Shown here piece by piece: positions 27,919 to 38,744 of a stretch of DNA of 46,840 nt. Under the pieces are notes generated by a model. That model did no database searches and had not been told where the DNA came from. It saw only the letters and a list, made by a program, of their open reading frames with translations. A program made the translations under genes and the position numbers. Every line of letters starts with the position of its first letter. The stretch's first letter is position 1. The DNA is from Perlabentimonas gracilis (GTDB lineage Bacteria; Bacteroidota; Bacteroidia; Bacteroidales; Tenuifilaceae), in assembly GCF_011174675.1 (NCBI RefSeq), contig NZ_JAANIG010000035.1, forward strand, positions 1 through 46,840, written 5' to 3'.

Positions 27919-28227
27919 ATGCAGCAGCTTATAGAGAAACGGAAGAAGGACTTGATTGCATTATGTAAGGCACTTAACATCAAAAGGCTTTACGCCTTTG
28001 GATCAGTCGTGTCAGACAAGTTTAGAGATGATAGCGACATCGACTTTTTAATTTCATTTGCTGAAAACTTGTCCGTTGAAGAATACACGCAAAACTACTT
28101 CACCCTTCACTACAAGCTTAGAGAACTTTTTGACAGGGAAATCGACATTGTGACCGAAAGAACGCTCTCTAATCCCTACTTTATTGAAAGCATCAACGAA
28201 TCGAAGCAACTGATTTATGAAGCGTGA
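27919..28227 (+). CDS. MNT-type nucleotidyltransferase antitoxin
   Basis: The 102-aa protein has the minimal nucleotidyltransferase motif GSVVSDKFRDDSDID (GS-x10-DxD), complete with both catalytic aspartates, plus a later Asp in REIDIV. In MntA/HepT pairs this protein silences the HEPN toxin by adding AMP groups to a tyrosine. The ATG at 27919 is preferred over TTG 27901. The reading frame overlaps the next gene by 11 bases, as usual for such pairs. Confidence 0.88.
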   Translation: MQQLIEKRKKDLIALCKALNIKRLYAFGSVVSDKFRDDSDIDFLISFAENLSVEEYTQNYFTLHYKLRELFDREIDIVTERTLSNPYFIESINESKQLIYEA

Positions 28228-28555
28228 AGCCAAAAAATATCTCTTCGACATTAAAACGTCCGTTGAATCAATTTTTGACTTCCTCGGGGAAAAGAGAAAC
28301 TTTTTCGAATACCAGAATAACAAGCTGCTAAGACGAGGAATTGAGCGAGAAATTGAAATAATTGGAGAAGCGATGAACCGTATTATGAAAATCGCCCCGG
28401 ATATCCAAATAGAGAATGCTAGGCAAATTGTGGACACCAGGAACTGGGTTATACGCGGGTACGACAAAGTGGACGATGTGGTTATCTGGGGAATCATTTC
28501 CAATCACCTGCCGAAGCTCAGGAAAGAGGTAGAAGATCTATTGACAAAAGAATAA
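28217..28555 (+). CDS. HEPN (HepT/DUF86) toxin, His replaced
   Basis: The 112-aa helical protein has the DUF86/HEPN pattern. The usual active site is R-N-x3-H-x-Y. Here it reads RNWVIRGY: Arg75 and Tyr82 are kept, but position 80 is Arg (codon CGC) instead of His (CAC/CAT). The RNase activity may therefore be lost or weakened, while the tyrosine targeted by the antitoxin remains. The change needs only one A-to-G transition. The gene is otherwise full length. Confidence 0.85.
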   Translation: MKREAKKYLFDIKTSVESIFDFLGEKRNFFEYQNNKLLRRGIEREIEIIGEAMNRIMKIAPDIQIENARQIVDTRNWVIRGYDKVDDVVIWGIISNHLPKLRKEVEDLLTKE

Positions 28556-28732
28556 AAAGCCAGCCTGTAACAAGGGGTGTACCCAACCAGCCTGCCGGCT
28601 GGCAGGTGTGGGGGATGTGATGACTTCGGGTAAGCAGAGCCCCCACAGGGCGACCCTAACGGCCGATGACGACGCTGTGCCACGCCATCCCCCACTGCTC
28701 AAAATCCCCAACCGTTGTATTTGCCTAAATCA
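28556..28732. repeat. GC-rich structured intergenic region
   Basis: GTGGGGGATG (28608-28617) and its exact complement (28686-28695) flank 68 bases that contain a smaller AGGG-CGA-CCCT hairpin. A further palindrome, GCCTGCCGGCTGGCAGG, lies at about 28590-28606. The base composition is clearly more GC-rich than the neighbours. It looks like an integron-site-like or REP-type element; no ORF is supported in it. Confidence 0.55.
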
Positions 28733-29392
28733 TCACAAATTACCAAACGCAATCATAAGGTTTAGCAAGGCAAAAAATAACAGCTGGCAAACCAGCACAA
28801 TGGTGCTTAGTGGGTTATTACTATTCTTAACGTATTTCCCCAAAAGCATTACAAGGGGGAATGAGATGATAAACCATGCGATGTAGTTTTGTAGAGGAGG
28901 TGTAACGGTTTTCCAGCTCCACATATCAAGCCTTATGGCAACGGGTTCTAGCAATATATCGTAAATAACCATGAGCAGAGCTCCTGCAAAACCCAATCGC
29001 CAAATGTTGATAATTTTCGATCGTAACACCATGGTAATTAGGTAAACCGAAATCATCCAGTTAACCACCATGGCTATGGGAGTTGCCCAAACTTTTGGCC
29101 CCAGCGATGGTCCATAGGCATAGCCACCAAAAATTACTCCCGTATTCGTACCAATGGCTTCAACCGTCCAGCCGGCAACTCCCACAGCAAGAATGGCAAG
29201 CCAGAATTTCCAGCTGTAGGGTCGATGAAATATCAATAAAATTGCAAGCGTAAGGGTAGTGAATACCCAGCTCAGCTGAAATACTTGAGGGTTATCGCGC
29301 ATAATCCACAGCCCAGGAATAGAAATGCCGTACCCACCAATAATTAGTGTTAGGGCCAGATGTTGCTTGTATTTATCAAGGAACGATTTCAT
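28733..29392 (-). CDS. cruF: Carotenoid biosynthesis protein (CruF-like)
   Basis: The 219-aa integral membrane protein has about six or seven helices and the DUF422/COG2324 pattern (WTVEAIGTNTGVIFGGYAYG, followed by LGPKVWATPIAMVVNW). Members hydrate the terminal C-1',2' double bond of acyclic carotenoid ends (CruF, or the archaeal bisanhydrobacterioruberin hydratase). Its start lies one base after the stop of the desaturase gene, so the two are one operon, and the products probably act in sequence in the membrane. Confidence 0.82.
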   Translation of the reverse strand: MKSFLDKYKQHLALTLIIGGYGISIPGLWIMRDNPQVFQLSWVFTTLTLAILLIFHRPYSWKFWLAILAVGVAGWTVEAIGTNTGVIFGGYAYGPSLGPKVWATPIAMVVNWMISVYLITMVLRSKIINIWRLGFAGALLMVIYDILLEPVAIRLDMWSWKTVTPPLQNYIAWFIISFPLVMLLGKYVKNSNNPLSTIVLVCQLLFFALLNLMIAFGNL

Positions 29393-29393
29393 G

Positions 29394-30854
29394 CTATATG
29401 GGTTTTATCATATTATCAACAATTTTTGCCGAGGCAAGGCATAGCGGTATGCCGCCCCCAGGGTGAACGCTTCCGCCAACAAAGTATAGCCCCTTAATGC
29501 TCTTTGAGCGGTTTGGATGTCTGCTAAAGGCAGCAAATCGATTGTTTGAACTTATGCCGTACAGAGCACCGCGATACGATCCCGTTTTTTGCTCTATCAT
29601 TGGAGGATTTAATATCTCCTCGCACAAAATTTTTGGTTCAATATCAATATTAAGTTCCCTTTTTATTTTGGCAATGATATTGTTTTTGGTTCGGGCTGTT
29701 AGCTCCTTCCAGTCCTGTCCGTAATCGGGGGGTACATTCACCATCACAAACCAGTTCTCATGCCCTTCTGGGGCATCGCTAGGCACGGCCTTACTGCTGA
29801 TAAAGATGTAAACCGTTGGATCGTTAGTTATGCTTTTCTGCCCAAGCATTTCAAATTCCTTAGCATAGTTGCTGCTAAATAGGATGTTATGTACGTCCAA
29901 CTGAGAGTGCGTTCCTTTTACACCCCAGTAGAAGATTAGCGCCGACGATGAGGGCTCATGGCGTTTGTAAAACCAGCTAAGCTTGTTTTGGGGCATATGT
30001 TTTGGGTAGGAGGTAAAGATATCGGTATTGTTTATCACCAGATCGTAGGCGTTGGCTAGTCCATTTGCCTTAATGCCAGTTACTTTACCTTTGTTGTATT
30101 CTATCCTTTGAACCGGACAGCTCATTTCAAAGGTTACCCCAAGCTTCTGTGCCAGTTCATACATCGATTGGGCAATGGAGTACATTCCCTTTTTGGGGAA
30201 ATAGGCGCCAATATTATGTTCAAGATGAGGAATAATGGTTAGCGTACCCGGTGCTTTATAGGGGTTGGAACCATTGTAAGTGGCAAAGCGATTAAAAAGC
30301 TGAATGGTTTCCTTCTGCTTGAAACTCCTTTTGTTAACCTTGTGCATAGTCTCAAAAGCTTTCAGCTTTTTTAGGTTCATGCCAATCCTCTTTGCCTCTT
30401 CCGATTTAAATCCTGCCCAAGTGGGGAAGGGGCTAAACATGAATAGGTTTGCCGTAAGGTTATATAGTTCCTCGCATTCGGTTAGGTAGTTTTCAATATT
30501 TATGGCGGGTTCACTAAGACCGGTTTCAGCTTCGTGGGCAAACCGTTTGGGATCGGCCCATGAATTCAGAACCTTTCCGTTGGGGTAAAAATATCGGGTA
30601 ACATTCTCTAGCTGCTTGTATTCAAATGTGTTTGAATATCCCTCACCAGCAATATCGAATAGTTCATCAACTAGGTTAGGCAATGTGAAAAGCGAAGGGC
30701 CTGTATCGAAGCGGAATTCGCCCATTCGCAGCTGGTTTAGTTTGCCCCCAATATTTTGCGATTGCTCAAAAACAGTGACTTTGTATCCTTTTACAGACAG
30801 GCGTATGGCTGTTGCCAATCCACCTACACCAGAACCAATAATTGCTGCTTTCAA
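29394..30854 (-). CDS. Phytoene/hydroxycarotenoid desaturase
   Basis: The 486-aa flavoprotein has the FAD-binding GSGVGGLATAIRL (7-19) with EQSQNIGGKL. It ends with the CrtI-type bacterial phytoene desaturase signature (GLYFVGGSVHPGGGIPLCLASAKI). The family covers CrtI (phytoene desaturation) and CrtD (1-hydroxycarotenoid 3,4-desaturation). Pairing with a CruF-like hydratase and the absence of a phytoene synthase nearby favour CrtD, but sequence alone does not settle it. Confidence 0.88.
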   Translation of the reverse strand: MKAAIIGSGVGGLATAIRLSVKGYKVTVFEQSQNIGGKLNQLRMGEFRFDTGPSLFTLPNLVDELFDIAGEGYSNTFEYKQLENVTRYFYPNGKVLNSWADPKRFAHEAETGLSEPAINIENYLTECEELYNLTANLFMFSPFPTWAGFKSEEAKRIGMNLKKLKAFETMHKVNKRSFKQKETIQLFNRFATYNGSNPYKAPGTLTIIPHLEHNIGAYFPKKGMYSIAQSMYELAQKLGVTFEMSCPVQRIEYNKGKVTGIKANGLANAYDLVINNTDIFTSYPKHMPQNKLSWFYKRHEPSSSALIFYWGVKGTHSQLDVHNILFSSNYAKEFEMLGQKSITNDPTVYIFISSKAVPSDAPEGHENWFVMVNVPPDYGQDWKELTARTKNNIIAKIKRELNIDIEPKILCEEILNPPMIEQKTGSYRGALYGISSNNRFAAFSRHPNRSKSIKGLYFVGGSVHPGGGIPLCLASAKIVDNMIKPI

Positions 30855-30897
30855 ATCTGTTTGATTTTAAATAATAAAACTAATTAAAAACAACGAG

Positions 30898-32820
30898 TTA
30901 CACGGTTTTGTTCCAAAATAAAAGTTCACTGCTATCCTTTACTATTTTTTTGTTGTCTAATAGCCAACGAATTACCCTGGTTGTTTTATCTGGTGGAGAC
31001 TTTATAGAATCAACCAGAGCCTCAAGCGATTTTCCTTCGGTTAGTATGTTTGTTTTTATTTGCTCAAGTATTTGATCGAATTGATACTTGCTCATATCCA
31101 GCTCATTTCGCGAGGTGCACACATCGCACTTCCCACATCGGGTGGCATTCTTCTCACCAAAGTACTCAAGCAAGGCCATGCTGCGGCATTTGGCTGTTCC
31201 CGAGGCATAGTTCACCATGGCTTCAATTCGCTTGGTGTACCTTTCTTTTCTAAGGTTATAGTTTTCGGGGCTAATTCGTAGGTTTTTGTCATCCAATCGT
31301 TCTTCAGTGAAGATTATGAGCGGTGTCTTTTTTCGGGGGATATAGTTTATTATCTTCGCTCTGCTGAGCTTAATCAGGCTTTCTGTAACCTCGGGTAGCT
31401 GTTTGCCGGAGATTCGGGCTAAATGCTTTTCGTCAATCTTCACATAATCGTTGAACAGACCGGCGTAGTTCCTAAGCAGCACCTTAATAAAATGATCCAT
31501 TTCGGCATGGGCTACCTGGTATTTGTAGAGTTCATTCTTAGTTGCGGTAACCATTATACGGCTTGGGTTATCAAGCTCATCGGTAAGTTCGATGTAGCCC
31601 TCAAGTTCCAAAAACTTTAGGCTACTAAAAGCGTGGGCAAAGTTAAACTTGTAGGCTGTTGCAAATTCAATAAGATTAAAATCGTAAACCTCGCCCTTAC
31701 CAGCACCTATGGCAACACCCAGGAATGAGCATAGGGCTTGGTAACTTCTTTTAATTTCCTCTGGTTCGGGGAACGAGGTTTGTGTTCGTTGTTCTACCTT
31801 AGCTTTGTCCGATTCGTTGTACAGAAGGATGGCATAGGCTAGCTTCCCGTCGCGGCCACCTCGACCAGCCTCCTGAAAGTAGGCTTCTGGTGAGTCGGGC
31901 AGATCCATATGCACCACAAAGCGCACATCGGGTTTGTCAATTCCCATTCCAAAAGCATTGGTCGATACAATTATGCGGGTTCTGTCGTGCTGCCAATCGT
32001 CTTGCTTTGCGTTTCGCTCCTCGGAGCTAAGCCCTGCGTGGTAGTAATCGGCAGTAATTCCTTCGTTTTGGAGCATCAGAGCAATTTCCTTGGTTTTAAG
32101 CCTGTTCCTAACGTATACAACTCCAGTACCTGGAAGCCCGTTTACAATTTTTAGCAGATGCTTATTCTTGTCCTCAACATTCCGAACAAGGTAAACCAGG
32201 TTCTTACGTTCAAAGCTCATTTTTACAACGTGCTTTTGCGTAAAACCCAATCGTTCCTGGATATCTTCAACCACCTCAGGTGTTGCCGTGGCAGTAACCG
32301 CTAGGAATGGTACATCGGGTAGTAGCTCTCGGAGTTCAACAATCTTAAGGTATGATGGTCTGAAATCGTAACCCCACTGCGATATACAGTGCGATTCGTC
32401 TATTGCAACAAGGTTCACATTCATTTTGCGCAACCTCATTCTAAACAGGTCGGTTCCAAGACGTTCGGGCGATAGGTAAAGGAATTTATAATCGCCATAA
32501 GCACAGTTATCGAGCGTTACCTCCAACTCGTGTCGTTTCATCCCCGAGTGCAGTGCTGCAGCTTTAATCCCTCTTTTTTTCAGGTTTTCAACCTGATCCT
32601 TCATAAGGGCAATTAGCGGTGTTACCACTAGGCATAACCCCTCCTTTGCCATGGCCGGAACCTGAAAGGTTATTGATTTGCCTCCGCCCGTTGGCATCAA
32701 GGCAAGAGTATCCTTCCCGCTATACACCGATTCAATTATCTCCTGTTGAACTGCTCGGAATGAAGTAAAGCCCCAGTATTGATATAGTATTTTTTCGAAT
32801 TGATTCAACCTGCAAGTCAA
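30898..32820 (-). CDS. recQ: ATP-dependent DNA helicase RecQ
   Basis: The 640-aa protein contains Walker A MPTGGGKS (about 39-46), the DESH box (a DExH variant) in AIDESHCISQWG, motif VI QEAGRGGRDG, a zinc site (CRSMALLEYF then CGKCDVC) and a RQC winged helix. It unwinds DNA 3' to 5' during recombination and repair. No ATG lies at a suitable position. Translation probably begins at TTG 32820 or TTG 32808. The C-terminal HRDC domain is not evident. Confidence 0.92.
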   Translation of the reverse strand: MTCRLNQFEKILYQYWGFTSFRAVQQEIIESVYSGKDTLALMPTGGGKSITFQVPAMAKEGLCLVVTPLIALMKDQVENLKKRGIKAAALHSGMKRHELEVTLDNCAYGDYKFLYLSPERLGTDLFRMRLRKMNVNLVAIDESHCISQWGYDFRPSYLKIVELRELLPDVPFLAVTATATPEVVEDIQERLGFTQKHVVKMSFERKNLVYLVRNVEDKNKHLLKIVNGLPGTGVVYVRNRLKTKEIALMLQNEGITADYYHAGLSSEERNAKQDDWQHDRTRIIVSTNAFGMGIDKPDVRFVVHMDLPDSPEAYFQEAGRGGRDGKLAYAILLYNESDKAKVEQRTQTSFPEPEEIKRSYQALCSFLGVAIGAGKGEVYDFNLIEFATAYKFNFAHAFSSLKFLELEGYIELTDELDNPSRIMVTATKNELYKYQVAHAEMDHFIKVLLRNYAGLFNDYVKIDEKHLARISGKQLPEVTESLIKLSRAKIINYIPRKKTPLIIFTEERLDDKNLRISPENYNLRKERYTKRIEAMVNYASGTAKCRSMALLEYFGEKNATRCGKCDVCTSRNELDMSKYQFDQILEQIKTNILTEGKSLEALVDSIKSPPDKTTRVIRWLLDNKKIVKDSSELLFWNKTV

Positions 32821-32930
32821 ATTATGGTTTCATACAAAAGTAACCCGAAATGTTATTAGTACAAGCGTAATATCTGAAAAGAAGCCCCTTGTTAATGAGT
32901 TTTTTTGTAACTTGGCGGGCGAAAAAATAA

Positions 32931-34415
<1,485 letters not shown>

Positions 34416-34453
34416 TAGTGCCCAAAAACCATTAATTCTAATAAACCAACGTT

Positions 34454-36418
34454 ATGAACCGTACTTTTTTTATCATTGTCGCTTGCGTTCTAGGTAGCTT
34501 GTCTTCCATAGCGCAAACCAAGGACGAGATTCTGCTCACTGTGGCTGGAGAGTCGGTTAGCCGTTACGTGTTCGAGCAAATTTACCTTAAGAATAGCCAG
34601 ATGATGGCCGATACCGATAAGAAAAGCCTCGATGAGTATCTGGATCTATTTATTGTTTACAAGCTAAAGGTTGCCGATGCTAAAGCACAAGGGCTAAACA
34701 AAACCACCGATTTTGAAGAAGAGTTGGCAAGCTATCGAAAGCAGCTGGTTCAACCACACCTAATTGACAAGCAGGAGCAGGAAAGGTTGCTAAAGGAAGC
34801 GTATGGTAGATTGAAGAAGGAGGTTAATGCTAGCCATATACTCATTGCCATACCCGAGAATGCTACACCTGAAGATACAACCGCTATCTATAATAAAACC
34901 ATAAATATTCGAAATAGAATATTATCGGGCGAAGCGTTCGAGTCGGTGGCTCGCGCCACAAGTGATGATCCATCGGTAAAGATGAATGGTGGTAATTTAG
35001 GATATTTTTCCGCTTTTCAAATGGTGTATCCATTTGAGAACGCTGCTTACAATACGCCAGTGGGACAAATATCAATGCCCATACGCTCTCGCTTTGGCTA
35101 TCATATAGTAAAGGTGAACAGCACCCGGCCATCGCCTGGTCAGGTTAAGGTTTCGCATATAATGATTGCCTCACCTCAAAACGCAACTTCAGAGCAAAGT
35201 GCAAGCGCAAAGCATTTGGCCGATTCTGTATACGCCTTAGTGTTAACCAACGAGAATTTTGAGAGGTTAGCGCAGCAGTTTAGCCAGGACCCTGGGAGTG
35301 CACAGAATGGTGGTGAATTACCGTGGTTTGGGATGCGACAAATGCCACCCCAGTTTGAGAAAGCAGCATTCTCGCTTCAAAATCCAGGCGAAGTTACCCC
35401 ACCCGTGCAAACTCAATTTGGGTGGCATATCATTAAGCTATTGGATAAACGAGGCGTTGGGTCGTTTGATGAGGTTGCTCCTGAGCTTAAGGCACGACTG
35501 GCACGAGATGAGAGAGGCCGGGTTAGCCAACAGGTTTTTATTGAACAGCTAAAGCAAAAGTACAATTTTGAGCTAGATACCAATGCGCTTCAAACAATGG
35601 TGTTACTGCTCGATTCATCGTATTATGATGGAAGCTGGAGCCTCCCCAGCATGTATAGCAATCGGTTCATCTTTGGTTTTGCAGGAAAATCGCACACCAT
35701 GTCGGAACTTGCTCATAAAATTCTGAAAGATAGAAATAGAAATATTGATGTACCTTTTGCCGTAGTAGTAGATAGATGCTATAACGAGCTGGTTACCGAA
35801 ACTATTCTTTCCTACGAAGAGCAAAAGCTAATAAAAGAGAATCGTGAGATTAAGTATCTCCTCATGGAGTACTACGACGGCATACTGCTTTTCGAGATAA
35901 TGAATCAGAACGTATGGGCTCGCTCTTCCAGCGACGAAAAGGGGCTCGAGGAGTTTTATCAGAAGAATATTTTAAGCTATTCATGGGATGAAAGGGTGTA
36001 TGTTCAAAAGTTTTCATCAACCCACAGAAGAACCATAAAAAGAGCAAAAAGGTACATTACCTCTAGGCGTGGGCAAGGAGCCTCCGACCAAGCCATTGTG
36101 AACCGTTACATTAGCCGAGGCGATACCCTGCTGGCCATCGATAACAATGCTGTTATGCCCAACGATGATCTTATAAAAGGTTATGCTAGCTGGGAGGATC
36201 AGCTCTCTGAAACCAAGGAGAATAATGGCGAATACTATTTCATTCGCTATACCAAAACGGTTCAAAATGACCCTATCCCCTTGAGCGAAATTAGAGGACA
36301 AGTTATTGCAGATTACCAGGAATACCTTGAGCAACAGTGGGTAGAGTCGCTAAGGCAAAAGTATCCTGTGGAGGTGAATAAGAAGGTTTATCAAAAAGTT
36401 ATTTCTAACCTTAATTAG
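34454..36418 (+). CDS. Periplasmic peptidyl-prolyl isomerase (two parvulin domains)
   Basis: The 654-aa protein has a signal peptide (about 1-20). After an N-terminal helical chaperone-like region come two parvulin (rotamase) domains, about 122-220 and 228-330, each with the ASHILIA/VSHIMIA start and a GYFS/PWFGMRQM and FGYHIVK/FGWHIIK end. The second half (about 340-654) is largely helical and not assignable. It presumably folds outer-membrane proteins in the periplasm. It is 38 bases after guaB and is the first of a four-gene envelope group. Confidence 0.9.
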   Translation: MNRTFFIIVACVLGSLSSIAQTKDEILLTVAGESVSRYVFEQIYLKNSQMMADTDKKSLDEYLDLFIVYKLKVADAKAQGLNKTTDFEEELASYRKQLVQPHLIDKQEQERLLKEAYGRLKKEVNASHILIAIPENATPEDTTAIYNKTINIRNRILSGEAFESVARATSDDPSVKMNGGNLGYFSAFQMVYPFENAAYNTPVGQISMPIRSRFGYHIVKVNSTRPSPGQVKVSHIMIASPQNATSEQSASAKHLADSVYALVLTNENFERLAQQFSQDPGSAQNGGELPWFGMRQMPPQFEKAAFSLQNPGEVTPPVQTQFGWHIIKLLDKRGVGSFDEVAPELKARLARDERGRVSQQVFIEQLKQKYNFELDTNALQTMVLLLDSSYYDGSWSLPSMYSNRFIFGFAGKSHTMSELAHKILKDRNRNIDVPFAVVVDRCYNELVTETILSYEEQKLIKENREIKYLLMEYYDGILLFEIMNQNVWARSSSDEKGLEEFYQKNILSYSWDERVYVQKFSSTHRRTIKRAKRYITSRRGQGASDQAIVNRYISRGDTLLAIDNNAVMPNDDLIKGYASWEDQLSETKENNGEYYFIRYTKTVQNDPIPLSEIRGQVIADYQEYLEQQWVESLRQKYPVEVNKKVYQKVISNLN

Positions 36419-36493
36419 CTTTATTCACTGAATAATTTTATAAACCTTTGTGTTTTCCATTTAGTAATAGAATAGTTTCCTAACAGAACAGAA

Positions 36494-37354
36494 ATGCGAA
36501 TCCTATCCATATCATTATTCACCTTACTTGCCGCAGGTTTGCTGCTACCGAGTTGCTTGAAAACCGACACCAATAATAGCAAGGTTTTGGCAACCGTGTA
36601 TGGTAAGAACTTATACTTCTCTGAGGTTGAGGATATGTTTCCCGATAATATTTCCAAAGAGGATAGCCTTCAGATAATTATGGGATATGTTGACCGCTGG
36701 GTTCGTAAGCAGCTGCTCCTCAATCGTGCCGAGAAGAACCTAAGCGAAAACCAGAAGAATGTATCCAAGCAGCTCGATGATTACCGCTCTTCACTACTTA
36801 TCTTTAAATACGAGCAAGAGTTTATCCGCCAAAAGTTAGATACCGTAATCCCCTTTGACGAGATAGAAGAGTTTTACAACGAAAATTCCTCTAACTTCAG
36901 CCTAAACGAGGGCATAGTTAAGGCTTTGTTCATAAAAATTCGACTCGACGACCCATACTACGATAGGATAAAGGCTCTGTACAAGTCTAATAAGGAGGAG
37001 GATATTCAGAACCTCGACAATATGGCCTATCAGGTGGCCATTAAGTACGATTATTTTAACGATCGGTGGATTCCATTCTCCCGGATTATCAGGGAGCTGC
37101 CAGAGCCCATTAACAATCCCGATCATTTTCTGCTTCGCAATCGTAGCATTGAGATGACGGATGATAAACACGCATACCTAGTGAACCTGAGGGATGTGCT
37201 GGCAAAGGGCGAACAAGCACCCATTGATTTCGAGGCAAATAGTATTCGTAATATAATTCTAAACAAGCGCAAGCAACGGTTGATACTAGACCTTGAGACT
37301 AATATCTACAACGATGCTCGAAACCATAAAAATTTTGAAATTTATATAGATTAA
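36494..37354 (+). CDS. Lipoprotein related to PPIase/SurA N-domain
   Basis: The 286-aa protein has a lipoprotein signal with candidate lipid-modified Cys21 (LLPSC). The rest is helical and charged, with segments such as VDRWVRKQLLLNRAEKNL, recalling the SurA/PrsA chaperone domain, but no rotamase domain is visible. It lies between two parvulin genes in an order typical of Bacteroidales and probably assists envelope protein folding (inference). Confidence 0.75.
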   Translation: MRILSISLFTLLAAGLLLPSCLKTDTNNSKVLATVYGKNLYFSEVEDMFPDNISKEDSLQIIMGYVDRWVRKQLLLNRAEKNLSENQKNVSKQLDDYRSSLLIFKYEQEFIRQKLDTVIPFDEIEEFYNENSSNFSLNEGIVKALFIKIRLDDPYYDRIKALYKSNKEEDIQNLDNMAYQVAIKYDYFNDRWIPFSRIIRELPEPINNPDHFLLRNRSIEMTDDKHAYLVNLRDVLAKGEQAPIDFEANSIRNIILNKRKQRLILDLETNIYNDARNHKNFEIYID

Positions 37355-37368
37355 CATAACGTATTACA

Positions 37369-38727
37369 ATGAAAATTAGAGCAATATTCAGATCCCTACT
37401 TGCAGTTCCAGCATTTATTTTTCTTTTATCAGCACAAAGTCTTAACGCTCAGTTTGTAGTCGATCAAGTGATTGGCGTGGTGGGAAGTGAGAAGATTTTG
37501 CTTTCCGACGTTGAGCAGGAACTCCTACGTATGCAGATGCAGGGCGTAACAGCTGAAGGCGACATGAAATGCAGCATATTTGAGGAACAGATGATCCATA
37601 AATTGTTGCTTCATCAGGCTGCAATTGATAGTATTGAGGTAACCCCATCAATGGTTGAGGGAGAGATGGAGCGAAGGTTACGCTACTTTATTAATCAGAT
37701 TGGCTCAGAAGATGCTCTCGAGAAATATTTCAACAAAACGATGTTCCAAATCAGGGCCGACCTCAGAATTTCCATCAGAGAAGGTTTATTGGCTCAGCAG
37801 GTACAAGGTAAAATTGTTGAGAATGTAACCGTTACCCCATCGGAAGTAAGGCGATTTTATCGTGATATTCCACAGGATAGCCTACCCATTATCCCCGATC
37901 AGTATCAGGTTCGCCAAATCGTTATGTACCCACCAGCAGGTGAGGATGCTAAGTTTGCTGTACGCGAGCAGCTACTCGACATTAGGGAGCGAGTGCTTAA
38001 AGGCGAGCGATTCTCTACTCTCGCCGTGGCCTATTCCGAAGACAGAGCTACCGCAACCCGTGGGGGCGAACTTGGGTTTATGTCGCGTGAGCAGCTGGTT
38101 AAATCCTTTGCCGATGTTGCTTTTAACCTTCGAGAGGGGCAGGTTAGCCAGATTGTTGAATCGGAGTATGGATTTCATATTATCCAGATGATTGAGCGCC
38201 GTAACGATCAGGTAAACGTTAGGCATATTCTTATGAGACCTTCCTATTCACCCGACCAGCTACTTAAAGCACAAACCAAGCTCGATAGTATTTCCAATCT
38301 AATCAAAACCGATACGTTAACTTTTCGGCGGGCTGCCCAAATGTTCTCTGAGGATGAGAATACACGGCTAAGCGGAGGGCTTATGATTAATCCTCAATCA
38401 AATACATCACTTTTTGAGCGCGAGCATTTCTTGCCAGCCGACTTTTACGTTATTCGAAACCTTAAACCAGGCGAGATTAGCCAGCCATTTGAATCGCGCG
38501 ATGAGCACGCCAATGTTGTGTATAAGCTGGTGATGATTAGTAAAATAATTCCCCAGCACAGGGCTAACCTTGACGATGATTACGCCATCATTCAGCAAAT
38601 GACGAAGATGGGAAAGCAGCATGAGGTATTTATGGACTGGGTTAAATCAAAGGTGAAAACCACCTATGTTCGCATCGATCCTTCCTACAGAAACTGTAGC
38701 TTCGAAATGGATGGATGGTTGCGATAG
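37369..38727 (+). CDS. surA: SurA-type periplasmic peptidyl-prolyl isomerase
   Basis: The 452-aa protein has a signal peptide (cleavage near 28). A SurA N-terminal chaperone domain follows (QVIGVVGSEKILLSDVEQELLRMQ), then two parvulin domains, about 175-275 (including GGELGFMSREQLVKSFADVAF) and 278-390 (VRHILMRPSYSP). It is expected to escort unfolded outer-membrane proteins. The length matches E. coli SurA. It begins 14 bases after the lipoprotein gene. Confidence 0.9.
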   Translation: MKIRAIFRSLLAVPAFIFLLSAQSLNAQFVVDQVIGVVGSEKILLSDVEQELLRMQMQGVTAEGDMKCSIFEEQMIHKLLLHQAAIDSIEVTPSMVEGEMERRLRYFINQIGSEDALEKYFNKTMFQIRADLRISIREGLLAQQVQGKIVENVTVTPSEVRRFYRDIPQDSLPIIPDQYQVRQIVMYPPAGEDAKFAVREQLLDIRERVLKGERFSTLAVAYSEDRATATRGGELGFMSREQLVKSFADVAFNLREGQVSQIVESEYGFHIIQMIERRNDQVNVRHILMRPSYSPDQLLKAQTKLDSISNLIKTDTLTFRRAAQMFSEDENTRLSGGLMINPQSNTSLFEREHFLPADFYVIRNLKPGEISQPFESRDEHANVVYKLVMISKIIPQHRANLDDDYAIIQQMTKMGKQHEVFMDWVKSKVKTTYVRIDPSYRNCSFEMDGWLR

Positions 38728-38744
38728 TTGCCAATCCAACGGGT

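Noticed and set aside
28556-28732. Definite integron attC site
   Set aside because: A GTTAGGG-like core exists on the minus strand, but the partner R'' and L boxes pair poorly; only a generic inverted repeat can be supported.
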